From positions 44,461 through 108,460 of the forward strand of contig RECQ01000044.1 in assembly GCA_007693965.1 (NCBI GenBank): a stretch of 64,000 nucleotides of DNA, given 5' to 3'. The notes under the pieces were generated by a model. That model had not been told where the DNA came from. It ran no database searches and saw only the letters and a list, made by a program, of their open reading frames with translations. Position 1 is the first letter of the stretch. Every line of letters starts with the position of its first letter. This DNA is from Phycisphaeraceae bacterium. Its GTDB lineage: Bacteria > Planctomycetota > Phycisphaerae > Phycisphaerales > UBA1924. Both the position numbers and the translations under genes were made by a program. Shown piece by piece: positions 27,977 through 35,972 of the stretch.

Positions 27977-29134
27977 TCACGCCAGCGTCATGTTGTCGCA
28001 GTGGATCACCTCGTCGTGCTCGCGCCGGCCGAGGATGCGCTCGATCTCGCTCGTCTTCCGCCCCGCGATCAGCCGCAGGTCGTCCGCGCCATAGTTCACA
28101 AGCCCACGCGCGATCTCGGCGCTCGACTCATCGACCACGCTCACCACATCGCCCCGTTTGAACATCCCCTCCACCGTGCGCACGCCCGCGGGCAGCAGGC
28201 TCTTGCCCCGCTTCCGCAGCGCCGCCGCGGCGCCGTCGTCAACGAACAGCTTCCCCGCCGGTCGCTCGAAGAAGGCGATCCAGCGCTTGCGCCCGCCGAT
28301 CCGCGTGGGCCGCGGCTCGAAGACCGTCCCCAGCGCCTCCCCCGCCATCAGCCGCAGGAGAACATCCGGCTCGCGTCCGTGGGCGATGACCATGTATTCA
28401 CCGGCGCGCATCACCATGTCCGCCGCATCGAGCTTGGTCGCCATGCCCCCCACCGCCACGTCCGATCCCTTCCCCTTCGCCATGGCGCGCACCTCGGGCG
28501 TGATCTCGGTCACGCGCGGCACGAGCGGCGCCCCCGTCTCCGGCGGCGCGGCGTGCAGGCCGTCGATCGACGAAAGAATGATCACCAGATCGGCGCGCAC
28601 CAGGTGCCCCACCAGCGCGCCCAGCCGGTCGTTGTCGCCCACGCGGATCTCATCCACCGCGACGGTGTCGTTCTCGTTCACGATGGGCACAGCGCCGGCT
28701 TCGAGCAGCCGGTTGAGCGTGTTGCGCGCGTTCAGGTGCCGCTCGCGGGACCGCATGTCGTCGTGCGTGAGCAGCACCTGCCCGACCGCCACGCCGCGGA
28801 CGGCGAAGAGGTCGCGGTAAAGCTCGATCAATCGCGCCTGCCCCAGCGCCGCCGCGGCCTGCAGGCTGGGCAGATCCCGCGGCCGTCGCTTCAGCCCCAG
28901 CGCCGGCAACCCCGCCGCGATGGCGCCGCTGGAGACAAGGGCGACCTCGCGCCCGCTCTCGCGCACCGCCGCGATCTGGCGCACCAGCTCGGCGATGTGC
29001 GCTTCATCGAGCCCGTTCGACTCATCCACCAGCACGCGGCTGCCGACCTTGACCACGATGCGGCGCACCGAAGCCAGCCAGCTCCGGCGGTCGGCGTCAT
29101 CGGGCTGCGGGTTGGGCGTGGTCGCGCTGGTCAT
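27977..29134 (-). CDS. proB: Glutamate 5-kinase with PUA domain
   Basis: Phosphorylates L-glutamate to gamma-glutamyl phosphate, first step of proline synthesis. 385 residues. Amino-acid-kinase domain: RRIVVKVGSRVLVDES, VALVSSGAIAAG, VLLTHDDMRSRERHLNARNTLN, VPIVNENDTVAVDEI, GDNDRLGALVG and SDVAVGGMATKLDAADM; C-terminal PUA domain about 290-375 (GKLFVDDGAAAALRKRGKSLLPAGV). ATG at 29134 follows from the normal distance to VVKVGS. Divergent from proA across 91 bases that contain GGGGCTTCCGG tandem units; the two genes form the usual proline module but in back-to-back rather than co-directional order. Confidence 0.95.
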   Translation of the reverse strand: MTSATTPNPQPDDADRRSWLASVRRIVVKVGSRVLVDESNGLDEAHIAELVRQIAAVRESGREVALVSSGAIAAGLPALGLKRRPRDLPSLQAAAALGQARLIELYRDLFAVRGVAVGQVLLTHDDMRSRERHLNARNTLNRLLEAGAVPIVNENDTVAVDEIRVGDNDRLGALVGHLVRADLVIILSSIDGLHAAPPETGAPLVPRVTEITPEVRAMAKGKGSDVAVGGMATKLDAADMVMRAGEYMVIAHGREPDVLLRLMAGEALGTVFEPRPTRIGGRKRWIAFFERPAGKLFVDDGAAAALRKRGKSLLPAGVRTVEGMFKRGDVVSVVDESSAEIARGLVNYGADDLRLIAGRKTSEIERILGRREHDEVIHCDNMTLA

Positions 29135-29225
29135 GGTCGGCTCGCGGCGGACACTGTAGCGGGGCTTCCGGGGGCGCCGGGGGCTTCCGGGGGGCCGCGG
29201 GTATCATCCGGATCGAAAGGCGCCC

Positions 29226-30491
29226 ATGAACGACCGATCCGGTCAGAACATCGAGCAGGAATGCGAAGCGATCGCCCGCAGAGCGCGGGCGGGGTCGCGC
29301 CGATTGGCGGCGATGGACGCCGACGAGCGGGCGAAACTGCTGCGCGCCATGGCCGCGGGGATTGAGAAGAGCGCGGGCGCCATCGAACAGGCCAACCGCG
29401 CCGACATGGAGGCGGGGAAGAAGGCGGGACTCGCGCCGGCGATGCTCGATCGCCTGCTGCTCACGCCCGAGCGCATCAGCGCCATGGCCCGCGGCCTGCG
29501 CGATGTCGCCGACCAGCCCGACCCCCTCGGCGCCACGCTCGAAACCATCCGACGCCCGAACGGACTGGAGATCCGCAAGGTGCGCGCGCCGATGGGTGTG
29601 ATCCTGGTGATCTACGAATCGCGCCCCAACGTGACCGCCGACGCCGCGGGCTTGTGCTTCAAGGCGGGCAGCGCCTGCATCCTCCGCGGCGGGTCGGAGG
29701 CGGCGCAGAGCAACCGGGCGATCGTGGATGCGATGCTGGGGGCGACGGGTGATGTTGGAGACGCCGTCCAGCTCGTCCCCACCACCGACCGGGCCGCGGT
29801 GCGGGCGCTGCTGCAGCTCGATCAATGGATCGACATGGTCGTGCCCCGCGGCGGGGAGGGGCTGATCCGCGCCGTCGCCGAAAGCTCGCGCATCCCCGTG
29901 CTCAAGCACTACAAGGGCGTGTGCCATGTGTACGTGGACGAGGCCGCGGATCTGGAGATGGCCCTGCGCATCGCCGTCAACGCCAAGTGCCAGCGTCCCG
30001 GCGTGTGTAACGCGATGGAGACGCTGCTGGCGCATCGGGATGTTGCGGACGTGTTCCTGCCGCGGTTCTTCGAGGCGACGCGCGGGCACAAACTGGAGAT
30101 CCGCGGCTGCGAACGCACGCGCGCGATCCTGCCGGACGCGAAGGCGGCGACGGACGAGGACTGGACCACCGAATACCTCGACATGATCCTCTCCGTGCGC
30201 ATCGTAGACGACATCGAACAGGCGATCGACCACATCGAAACGCACGGCTCACGGCATTCGGACGCGATCGTGACCGAAGATGCGCAGGCGGCGGAGCGGT
30301 TCACGCGGGATGTTGACTCGGCCACGGTGTATGTGAACGCATCGACCCGCTTCACCGACGGCGCCGAGTTCGGCAAGGGCGCCGAGGTGGGAATCTCGAC
30401 CGACAAGCTCCACGCCCGCGGCCCCTGCGGCGTGGAGGAGCTGACGACGTACAAGTACGTGATTCAGGGGCGGGGGCAGATCAGGGAATGA
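29226..30491 (+). CDS. proA: Glutamate-5-semialdehyde dehydrogenase (gamma-glutamyl phosphate reductase)
   Basis: Reduces gamma-glutamyl phosphate to the semialdehyde with NADPH, second step of proline synthesis. 421 residues. Motifs: RAPMGVILVIYESRPNVTADAAGLCFKAGSA-type core with ILRGGSEA, DMVVPRGGEGLI, and the catalytic Cys in NAKCQRPGVCNAMETLL (about residue 265), then TEYLDMILSVRIVDD and GAEVGISTDKLHARGP. ATG at 29226 follows GAAAGGC. Complete and of normal length. Works with the ProB product, which is encoded divergently next to it; the product cyclises and is reduced by ProC, not present in this window. Confidence 0.95.
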   Translation: MNDRSGQNIEQECEAIARRARAGSRRLAAMDADERAKLLRAMAAGIEKSAGAIEQANRADMEAGKKAGLAPAMLDRLLLTPERISAMARGLRDVADQPDPLGATLETIRRPNGLEIRKVRAPMGVILVIYESRPNVTADAAGLCFKAGSACILRGGSEAAQSNRAIVDAMLGATGDVGDAVQLVPTTDRAAVRALLQLDQWIDMVVPRGGEGLIRAVAESSRIPVLKHYKGVCHVYVDEAADLEMALRIAVNAKCQRPGVCNAMETLLAHRDVADVFLPRFFEATRGHKLEIRGCERTRAILPDAKAATDEDWTTEYLDMILSVRIVDDIEQAIDHIETHGSRHSDAIVTEDAQAAERFTRDVDSATVYVNASTRFTDGAEFGKGAEVGISTDKLHARGPCGVEELTTYKYVIQGRGQIRE

Positions 30492-30533
30492 GCTTCCACG
30501 GTGGCGCCGCTCTGGTTCGGGCGGGAGGGGGAT

Positions 30534-30730
30534 CGAACGCGGAGGGCGCGGAGGGACGCGGAGTGAGAGGGAGCGGAGGGATCGTATGTGCGGGGATCCG
30601 GCTCGGCGTCTTTCTCAGGTGTGAGTATCATCTTCAACTGTCTCTGAATTCTGATATGAGATCAGGAGCGCTCCGATCCAGAGCGAAGCCCATCACAACG
30701 CAGTGCACTCCTTGGCCTCCGTGTTCCACA
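30534..30730. repeat. GCGGAGG-type repeat arm after proA
   Basis: GAACGCGGAGGGCGCGGAGG and further GGAG units at 30534-30585, with only a weak complement near 30712-30725 (CTTGGCCTCCGTGTTCC). It is a degraded or one-armed member of the family seen complete at 31363, 35692 and 44711. The rest of the 261-base gap holds no gene; CCGAAGGGCG precedes the next start weakly. Confidence 0.55.
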
Positions 30731-30752
30731 TCCCAACCGAAGGGCGTCATCA

Positions 30753-31352
30753 ATGGCTCGTGAACGTGAAAAGGTTCTCCGCGTGGCTCGGTTCGATTAC
30801 GCCACAAAGCATTACCTGCTGGCCTACGGCGTGCTGATCTGCATCATGTGCATCATCACGATCCCGCTGGCGCCGCTGTATTACCTGTTCGGCATGCCGC
30901 TGGTGGATAAGTGGATGGCCCGGTTGGAGTGCCGTCTGACGGATCGTTCGATCTATTTCCGCAAGGGACTGATGAACCGCATCGAGCGCACCGTGCCGCT
31001 GGACATGGTCACGGATGTGGCCCTGAAGCAGGGGCCGCTGATGCGCATGTTCGGCATCGAGGCGCTGGCGGTGGAGACGGCGGGCCAGTCCGGCGCGGGG
31101 ACCGCCGTGATCCAGATTCTCGGTGTGGTCGGCGCGAGCGAGTTCCGCGAGGCCGTGCTGGAGCAGCGCGACGAGCTGGTCGAAAGCCGCGCCGGCCGCC
31201 GCGGCGGGTCGTCGGGCGCAGCGCCGTCCGTCGAGACAACCGGCGCACCATCGCCAGCTCCAATCGGCGGCGCCGATGCGACCATGCTCCTGACGGAGAT
31301 CCGCGACTCGCTCGGACGCATCGAGACGAAGCTGGTCGAACGCGGCGCGTGA
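30753..31352 (+). CDS. Membrane protein with bacterial PH-like domain
   Basis: 199 residues. One hydrophobic hairpin near the N-terminus (LLAYGVLICIMCIITIPLAPLYYLF) is followed by a PH-like (bPH2/YdbS-type) domain: LECRLTDRSIYFRKGLMNRIERTVPLDMVTDVALKQGPLMRMFGI...ALAVETAGQ, a run that matches the 'T-x-x-R-I/L-x-x-x-x-G-x-x-x-x-x-x-x-x-P-x-x-x-I-x-x-V' pattern of this family. A Ser/Pro/Ala-rich linker and a C-terminal helix with coiled-coil character (LLTEIRDSLGRIETKLVERG) complete it. Probably anchored with the PH domain in the cytosol; function unknown. Sits alone between two palindromic repeats. Confidence 0.75.
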   Translation: MAREREKVLRVARFDYATKHYLLAYGVLICIMCIITIPLAPLYYLFGMPLVDKWMARLECRLTDRSIYFRKGLMNRIERTVPLDMVTDVALKQGPLMRMFGIEALAVETAGQSGAGTAVIQILGVVGASEFREAVLEQRDELVESRAGRRGGSSGAAPSVETTGAPSPAPIGGADATMLLTEIRDSLGRIETKLVERGA

Positions 31353-31362
31353 TTGATTGAAG

Positions 31363-31590
31363 GCAGAGGTCTCGGAGGGACACAGAGGGGAGAAGAGATG
31401 GAACGCGGAGTGAGAGAGAGGAAAACGGAGGGATACGGAGTCAGACGGAGAGGAGAATGTGTGTCGTTGTTCGGGGTCGCTCGCGGGCGCTGCGATGCTG
31501 GTGGACGACGATCGCCTGCTGTGTCCTGATTCCGACTCCGTATCCCTCCGTGTTCCTCTGAGCCCTCCGCGTTCATATCCCCCTGATCCG
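31363..31590. repeat. GCGGAG/ACAGAGG palindrome with perfect 16-base arms
   Basis: GGAGGGATACGGAGTC at 31427-31442 is exactly complementary to GACTCCGTATCCCTCC at 31534-31549. Outside these, weaker complementary GGAACGCGG / CCCTCCGCGTTC words extend the arms over about 31363-31590. It occupies the whole gap between the PH-domain gene and the aminotransferase gene. Confidence 0.85.
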
Positions 31591-31603
31591 CTATCCTGAA
31601 GCC

Positions 31604-32497
31604 ATGTCCACCGGCGCAGTCTGGCTCAATGGTGATGTCGTCGAGCGCACCGATGCGAAGGTCTCCGTCTTCGACGCCGGCATCCAGCACGGCGTCGGGC
31701 TCTTCGAAACCATGACGGCCGTCGGCGGGCGCGTCTTCCGGGCGCGTGAACACGTGGCCCGTCTCGCGGCGTCGGCCCGTGAACTGGGCCTGAGCGAATC
31801 GATCAAGGAGCGGCCGCTGTCGCAGGCGATCGAGATGGTGGCGCAGCGCAGCGGGCTCGAACGATCGCGCATCCGCCTCACCATCACCGGCGGCGATCTC
31901 AACATGCTCGCCTCGACCGGGCAGGGGCCGGTGGATCCGACCGTGCTCATCGTCGCCCAGCCCGCGACGCGCTATCCCGACGAGATGTTCAGCCGCGGCG
32001 TGGGCGTGACCATCGCCGACCCGCGCATCAACCCGCTCAACCCCTTCGAAGGCCACAAGACGCTGAACTACTGGATGCGCCTGCGCGCCCTCCAGGCCGC
32101 GGCGGCGAGCGGGGCGGGCGAGTCGATCTTCCTCCAGGTCACCAACCACCTCGCCGGCGGCGCGGTGAGCAACGTGTTCCTTGTGAATGACGGCGCCCTG
32201 CTCACACCCATCGCCCACGGCGAGGAAGAACAGGGCGCCCTGCCCAGCCCGGTGCTGCCGGGGATCACGCGGCGCACCATCATCGAACTGGCGGACGCCA
32301 TGGGCGTCGGCTGCGGCCGGCGCATGCTCACCGTCGATGATCTGCTCGACGCCGACGAGGTCTTCCTGACCAATTCAAGCTGGGGCGTCCTGCCGGTGGT
32401 TCGTGTCGAAGCGAAACCGATCGGCGACGGGGCGCCGGGCGAGATCGCGCGTGAGCTGCGCGGGAAGTGGGTCGAGGCGGTGGAGGAACAGGGGTAG
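31604..32497 (+). CDS. Class IV (fold-type IV) PLP aminotransferase, branched-chain or D-amino-acid type
   Basis: 297 residues. Family landmarks: VWLNGDVVERTDAKVSVFDAGIQHGVGLFETM at the start, RLAASARELGL, IRLTITGG, the PLP-lysine region FEGHKTLNYWMRLRAL (Lys about residue 152), and VSNVFLVNDGALLTP followed by VLPGITRRTIIELA. Fold-IV enzymes include branched-chain aminotransferase (ilvE), D-alanine aminotransferase and aminodeoxychorismate lyase (pabC); sequence alone does not decide, though V-F-D-x-G-x-x-x-G-x-G-L-F-E-T is shared by all. Odd point: the usual conserved Glu (x-x-E-G-x-x-S-N) is replaced in LAGGAVSNVF. No pab or ilv genes adjacent. Confidence 0.8.
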   Translation: MSTGAVWLNGDVVERTDAKVSVFDAGIQHGVGLFETMTAVGGRVFRAREHVARLAASARELGLSESIKERPLSQAIEMVAQRSGLERSRIRLTITGGDLNMLASTGQGPVDPTVLIVAQPATRYPDEMFSRGVGVTIADPRINPLNPFEGHKTLNYWMRLRALQAAAASGAGESIFLQVTNHLAGGAVSNVFLVNDGALLTPIAHGEEEQGALPSPVLPGITRRTIIELADAMGVGCGRRMLTVDDLLDADEVFLTNSSWGVLPVVRVEAKPIGDGAPGEIARELRGKWVEAVEEQG

Positions 32498-32525
32498 TCA
32501 GACGGACCGGTCGGGAGGTCGCGCA

Positions 32526-32846
32526 ATGAATTCGACAATGCTGATGGTGTGCAGCGTGGGGCTCGGGATTGTGCAGCTCCTCATCAACGCGCTGCTCGGC
32601 GCTCTCTGCTACGGCATGGCGTGGCGCCGACAATGGGACACGGGATTCCGCGTGCTGGCGGCGGTCGTCGGGTTCGTCTTCTCCTGGCTCGGCGCACTGG
32701 TGATCTGGCTCATGCCCGCGAAAGGCGACGATGTGATCCCGCGCATGACAGAGAACGAGCGAGTCCTGATGATCCTTCTGTGGATCTTCGTCGCGCTGTG
32801 GATCCTGCTCGCATTTCTTCTGGTCGTGGCGATGCTCCAGTTGTGA
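32526..32846 (+). CDS. Small membrane protein, unknown
   Basis: 106 residues with three predicted membrane segments: TMLMVCSVGLGIVQLLINALLG, VLAAVVGFVFSWLGALVIWLM and VLMILLWIFVALWILLAFLLVVAML. ATG at 32526 is preferred because it starts immediately before the first segment and GGTCG-rich DNA precedes it; the open frame upstream overlaps the aminotransferase gene in another frame. It follows that gene by 28 bases and is probably co-transcribed. I do not recognise the family. The following 180 bases (32847-33026) contain three GGCGCAGCG(C/T)C words but no gene. Confidence 0.6.
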   Translation: MNSTMLMVCSVGLGIVQLLINALLGALCYGMAWRRQWDTGFRVLAAVVGFVFSWLGALVIWLMPAKGDDVIPRMTENERVLMILLWIFVALWILLAFLLVVAMLQL

Positions 32847-33026
32847 TCCGGCGCTGTCGAGGTTTGCGCGACGCTCCCGAGGCTTCGAAGACTCAGCCTC
32901 GGCGTCTACTTTGCACGGCGTTTTTCAGAACTTCGGCGCAGCGTCCACTGGAAACTCGACATGGCTCCATCTGGACACCTGGCACGGCGCATCTGAATAC
33001 TCGGCGCAGCGCCTATCGGGAAGCGC

Positions 33027-34037
33027 CTACTGCTCAGTCTCTTCGAAGAATGGCGCGATGATCTTCTCGACGTCATATGGATACGCGTCGGATTTCAACA
33101 CGCCGTCGCGGTCGATGACGAAGAAGCGGGGCAGGCTGCCGATGTCGGAGATTGAGTTCCAGAACTCGCGATGGTCCGGCGCCACATCGTGGGCCCAGAC
33201 GTGCGTCCAGTCCAGGCCGTGCTTTTCGATGGCGCCGAGGGCGTCTTCCTTCGTTCTGTCGAAGCTGATGCCGATGATCTCGAGCCCCTTGTCGCGGTAG
33301 CGGTCATGCGCCTCGCGCAGCTCCGGCATCTTCTGCATGCATGGCCCGCACCACAGCGCCCATGCGTCAACGATGACGACCTTGCCCAGCAGATCCTGCG
33401 AGCGCACTCGCCCGCCGCCGATGGTGGGAAGGTCGAACTCGTAGGGCTCGCCGATGACCGGCGGCGGCGGCAGCTCCAGTCCCAGCTCGCGGGCCTTCGC
33501 CATCGCCTCGGCAGCGCGCTCCCGCTTGCCCTCCGGCGTGAGGACCGCGAAGCCGATCCAGAAATCCTCCGCTGGGCGCTCGCCGAGTCTGAAGACGCCC
33601 TTTCTCAAGCTGACGTCGCCGGAGCCGACGCTGAACATGCTGCGTTGGTCCCACAACTCACCCTCATCGGTCGCGAGGATGAAGACGAATTCGCAATCAC
33701 CCAGAGGCGGCTCCTTCTGCCTGGGGTTGAATGCGTGATGAACAATGAACTCACCATCTCTTCCGAACGCATAGGAGATCGCGCCGTAGGCCGATGCGCT
33801 GGCTGTGCCGCTGCGCATCTGGCCCGGCCTGATTTGCGTCGGCCCGTTCACCCATTTCCAGCCGGCCGGCAGATCAATCTGCGGCGGCGCCGGCTCGGCC
33901 TCAGCGATCGCCGGCGCATCAGGAGCATCCGGCGCCGGATCTGCCACGGCGGCGGCATCCGGGATGCAGGCGAGGCACATCCATGCGAACAATGCGCCGA
34001 TCACACCGGCGGAACGACAGTGGGCGGATGACTGCAT
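33027..34037 (-). CDS. TlpA-like secreted thioredoxin-fold protein, paralog A
   Basis: 336 residues. Signal peptide in the first 30 (CRSAGVIGALFAWMCLACIPDAAAVA). A unique domain of about 150 residues precedes a C-terminal AhpC/TSA-type thioredoxin domain beginning GEPYEFDLPTIGGGRVRSQDLLGKVVIVDAWALWCGPCMQKMPEL. The redox pair is C-G-P-C, and the cis-Pro loop reads SLPRFFVIDRDG. Such proteins reduce or exchange disulfides in the periplasm. It shares layout and the I-G-V/I-S/N-F-D segment with the next gene (34247-35254), also on the reverse strand. Substrate unknown; no cytochrome-maturation genes nearby. Confidence 0.85.
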   Translation of the reverse strand: MQSSAHCRSAGVIGALFAWMCLACIPDAAAVADPAPDAPDAPAIAEAEPAPPQIDLPAGWKWVNGPTQIRPGQMRSGTASASAYGAISYAFGRDGEFIVHHAFNPRQKEPPLGDCEFVFILATDEGELWDQRSMFSVGSGDVSLRKGVFRLGERPAEDFWIGFAVLTPEGKRERAAEAMAKARELGLELPPPPVIGEPYEFDLPTIGGGRVRSQDLLGKVVIVDAWALWCGPCMQKMPELREAHDRYRDKGLEIIGISFDRTKEDALGAIEKHGLDWTHVWAHDVAPDHREFWNSISDIGSLPRFFVIDRDGVLKSDAYPYDVEKIIAPFFEETEQ

Positions 34038-34246
34038 GAGCGGACTCCTGGAAGCGGTGTATGAAAGCGATCGGATGTGTTTAATGCGCGGCGGGCGGGG
34101 GAACTACTCCGGGCGTTCGATTGTCGGACGCCGCGCGTCCGGTCCTGGTGGATCGTGGCTTCGATGAAGAACATTGGTGGCAGCGACCCATTGTGGTTCT
34201 GACGCACTCGCCTGTGAATTGTTCCTTGTCCCGAGCTGTGAACGAA

Positions 34247-35254
34247 TCAGTTCCGCTGCGGCATATCAGGGTTTCTTCCGGCGTCGCGACGGAGCAGGCG
34301 TTCGACGCGCGTCGTGTTCAGGCCCCTTTCGTATGAAACATTTCCGTCACGGTCGATGAAACGTGAGCTCGGAAATGTCCCGAGGCCCGAGTAGGTTGAC
34401 CAGAGATCCATGAGATCCGGGCCGGAGACGCTGAAGGCGTGGATCTGTGGCCAGCTCAGTCCTTTCTCCTTCGCGGCTCGGCGTGCGACATCCGCGGATT
34501 CGTCGAAATTCACACCGATGATCACCAGTCCTTCGTCCGCGAATTGTTCTTCCAGTTCGCGCAGCAGCGGGTATACCCTTTCGCACGGACCACACCAGCT
34601 CGCCCAGTTGTGGATGAGAATCACTTCGCCGCGGAAATCCTGGGCGCGGATGATGCCATGATCGAGCGTCGGCATTTCGAAGTCGCCGTATGGCTGGCCT
34701 GAGTCGAAGGGCGGAAGCACCCATGCTCCCGCCTCCTCCATACGGCGCTGGGCCTGTCTGCGGTTGTGCTCACGCGCGAGCCGCTGGCCTTCATAAGTTG
34801 AGTATGCCACGCCGATCGTCGCGATCGCATCAAGGCCGCCGGGAATACGGAGTGTCCACTGATCGATGGATACCGCGCCCCCACGGTGTTGTTCGCGGTG
34901 ATCGATAAATTCTCGCCTCCATTCACCTCGCCGGAGGACTATGTCGGGGCGTGTCACGAGAATGCGGTTGTCGCCCTGGCGGTCTGCTGGCTCGGTCGGG
35001 AATGAGAACTCGAGAATCACCTCGTCCTCGCGTTCTCCCAGGCTCATGCGGAGGGCGCCGACGTCAGAACCCCATGTATTCGGTAGTCCGAATCGCGGGT
35101 GAAGCTCGGGGTCGTGGATGTCAAAGGGCTCGATCGCCCACAACCACCCGACCCGCGGCCCTTCTGCGGGATCAGGCCCGGCGCCCGTCGCGGGCGCACA
35201 CACCATCGCCGCCGCCATCGCTCCCGCGATCAGCGTTCTGCAATGGTTCTTCAT
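34247..35254 (-). CDS. TlpA-like secreted thioredoxin-fold protein, paralog B
   Basis: 335 residues with a signal peptide (MKNHCRTLIAGAMAAAMVCAPATGAG). An N-terminal domain of about 180 residues containing EPFDIHDPELHPRFGLPNTW and REFIDHREQHRGGAV is not recognised. The thioredoxin domain starts at GQPYGDFEMPTLDHGIIRAQDFRGEVILIHNWASWCGPCERVYPLL, with C-G-P-C intact. The loop that normally ends in cis-Pro reads GLGTFPSSRFIDRDGN, so Pro is shifted relative to paralog A (LPRFF). Same role class as its neighbour: periplasmic thiol-disulfide exchange. The 209 bases between the two genes hold nothing recognisable. The N-terminal domains of A and B differ more than the C-terminal ones. Confidence 0.83.
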   Translation of the reverse strand: MKNHCRTLIAGAMAAAMVCAPATGAGPDPAEGPRVGWLWAIEPFDIHDPELHPRFGLPNTWGSDVGALRMSLGEREDEVILEFSFPTEPADRQGDNRILVTRPDIVLRRGEWRREFIDHREQHRGGAVSIDQWTLRIPGGLDAIATIGVAYSTYEGQRLAREHNRRQAQRRMEEAGAWVLPPFDSGQPYGDFEMPTLDHGIIRAQDFRGEVILIHNWASWCGPCERVYPLLRELEEQFADEGLVIIGVNFDESADVARRAAKEKGLSWPQIHAFSVSGPDLMDLWSTYSGLGTFPSSRFIDRDGNVSYERGLNTTRVERLLRRDAGRNPDMPQRN

Positions 35255-35287
35255 GTTCGGTCTCCCACGTTCGAGCCGGCTGCGCGA

Positions 35288-35620
35288 TCAGCCGTGTGAT
35301 TGCCCGGGGATGACGCGGACGTTGCGTCGGCCTTCCCCGTCGTTTCGTCGCGTTATCGCGGGTCGGGCGCCGCCGCGGAAGAGGCGCTTCACGCGCTCGA
35401 CGGCCGTTCCGATCAGAATCACGACGATGAAGATGATCATCGCGGGGATGATCAGGATCAGCGCCATCGCGAGCAGGGCGACGGCGGCGAGCGTGACGGC
35501 GGTCTTCACCACCCAGCTGGGCTGGGACGCCAGCGTGCGGTAGACGCGCGAGGCGTCGGCGCCGGTCCGGGTCGTTCGTTCGCGGAATGTGGTGTAGGCC
35601 CACGTCGGCATTGCACTCAT
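35288..35620 (-). CDS. Small membrane protein, unknown
   Basis: 110 residues. N-terminal region FRERTTRTGADASRVYRTLASQPSW is amphipathic; one long hydrophobic stretch VVKTAVTLAAVALLAMALILIIPAMIIFIVVILIGTAV is long enough for two membrane passes; C-terminus is basic (RVKRLFRGGARPAITRRND). It precedes paralog B of the TlpA pair by 33 bases on the same strand, so the three reverse genes may form a unit. Family not recognised. ATG at 35620 or the second ATG at 35611 are both possible. Confidence 0.6.
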   Translation of the reverse strand: MSAMPTWAYTTFRERTTRTGADASRVYRTLASQPSWVVKTAVTLAAVALLAMALILIIPAMIIFIVVILIGTAVERVKRLFRGGARPAITRRNDGEGRRNVRVIPGQSHG

Positions 35621-35691
35621 TGTACGGGGGGCGGTCTGACTTGTTCCATTTCGGGGTTTTCAGCGGGGGTGCGGCTGGGTCGGAGGGGGAA

Positions 35692-35863
35692 GAACGCGGA
35701 GGTCGCGGAGTGCTCGGAGTTTCAGAGGGAGAGAAAGGGATTTGCCCCCGGTGCGGCAGTCGACGTCCGCCCCGGCGCCCCCCCTCCGTCGCCCGGATCG
35801 CTCCTCATGACCCATCTCCTGTCTCCCTCCATGCCTCCGCGTTCCTCCGCGACCTCCGCGTTC
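35692..35863. repeat. GCGGAGG palindrome with perfect 19-base arms upstream of dnaE
   Basis: GAACGCGGAGGTCGCGGAG at 35692-35710 pairs exactly with 35845-35863. Additional complementary GGAG/CTCC words lie between. It fills most of the 352-base gap 35621-35972; the remaining 110 bases before dnaE must hold its promoter, but none was recognised. Confidence 0.88.
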
Positions 35864-35972
35864 CATCCCCTCCGGTGGACCAGTGGTGGATGTCCTGTCG
35901 GCAGCCTCAAACCGTCCGGAGCGCGGGTATGCTGTAGAGGGCAATCCTCCGCCCACAACCCATGGACCCCCA

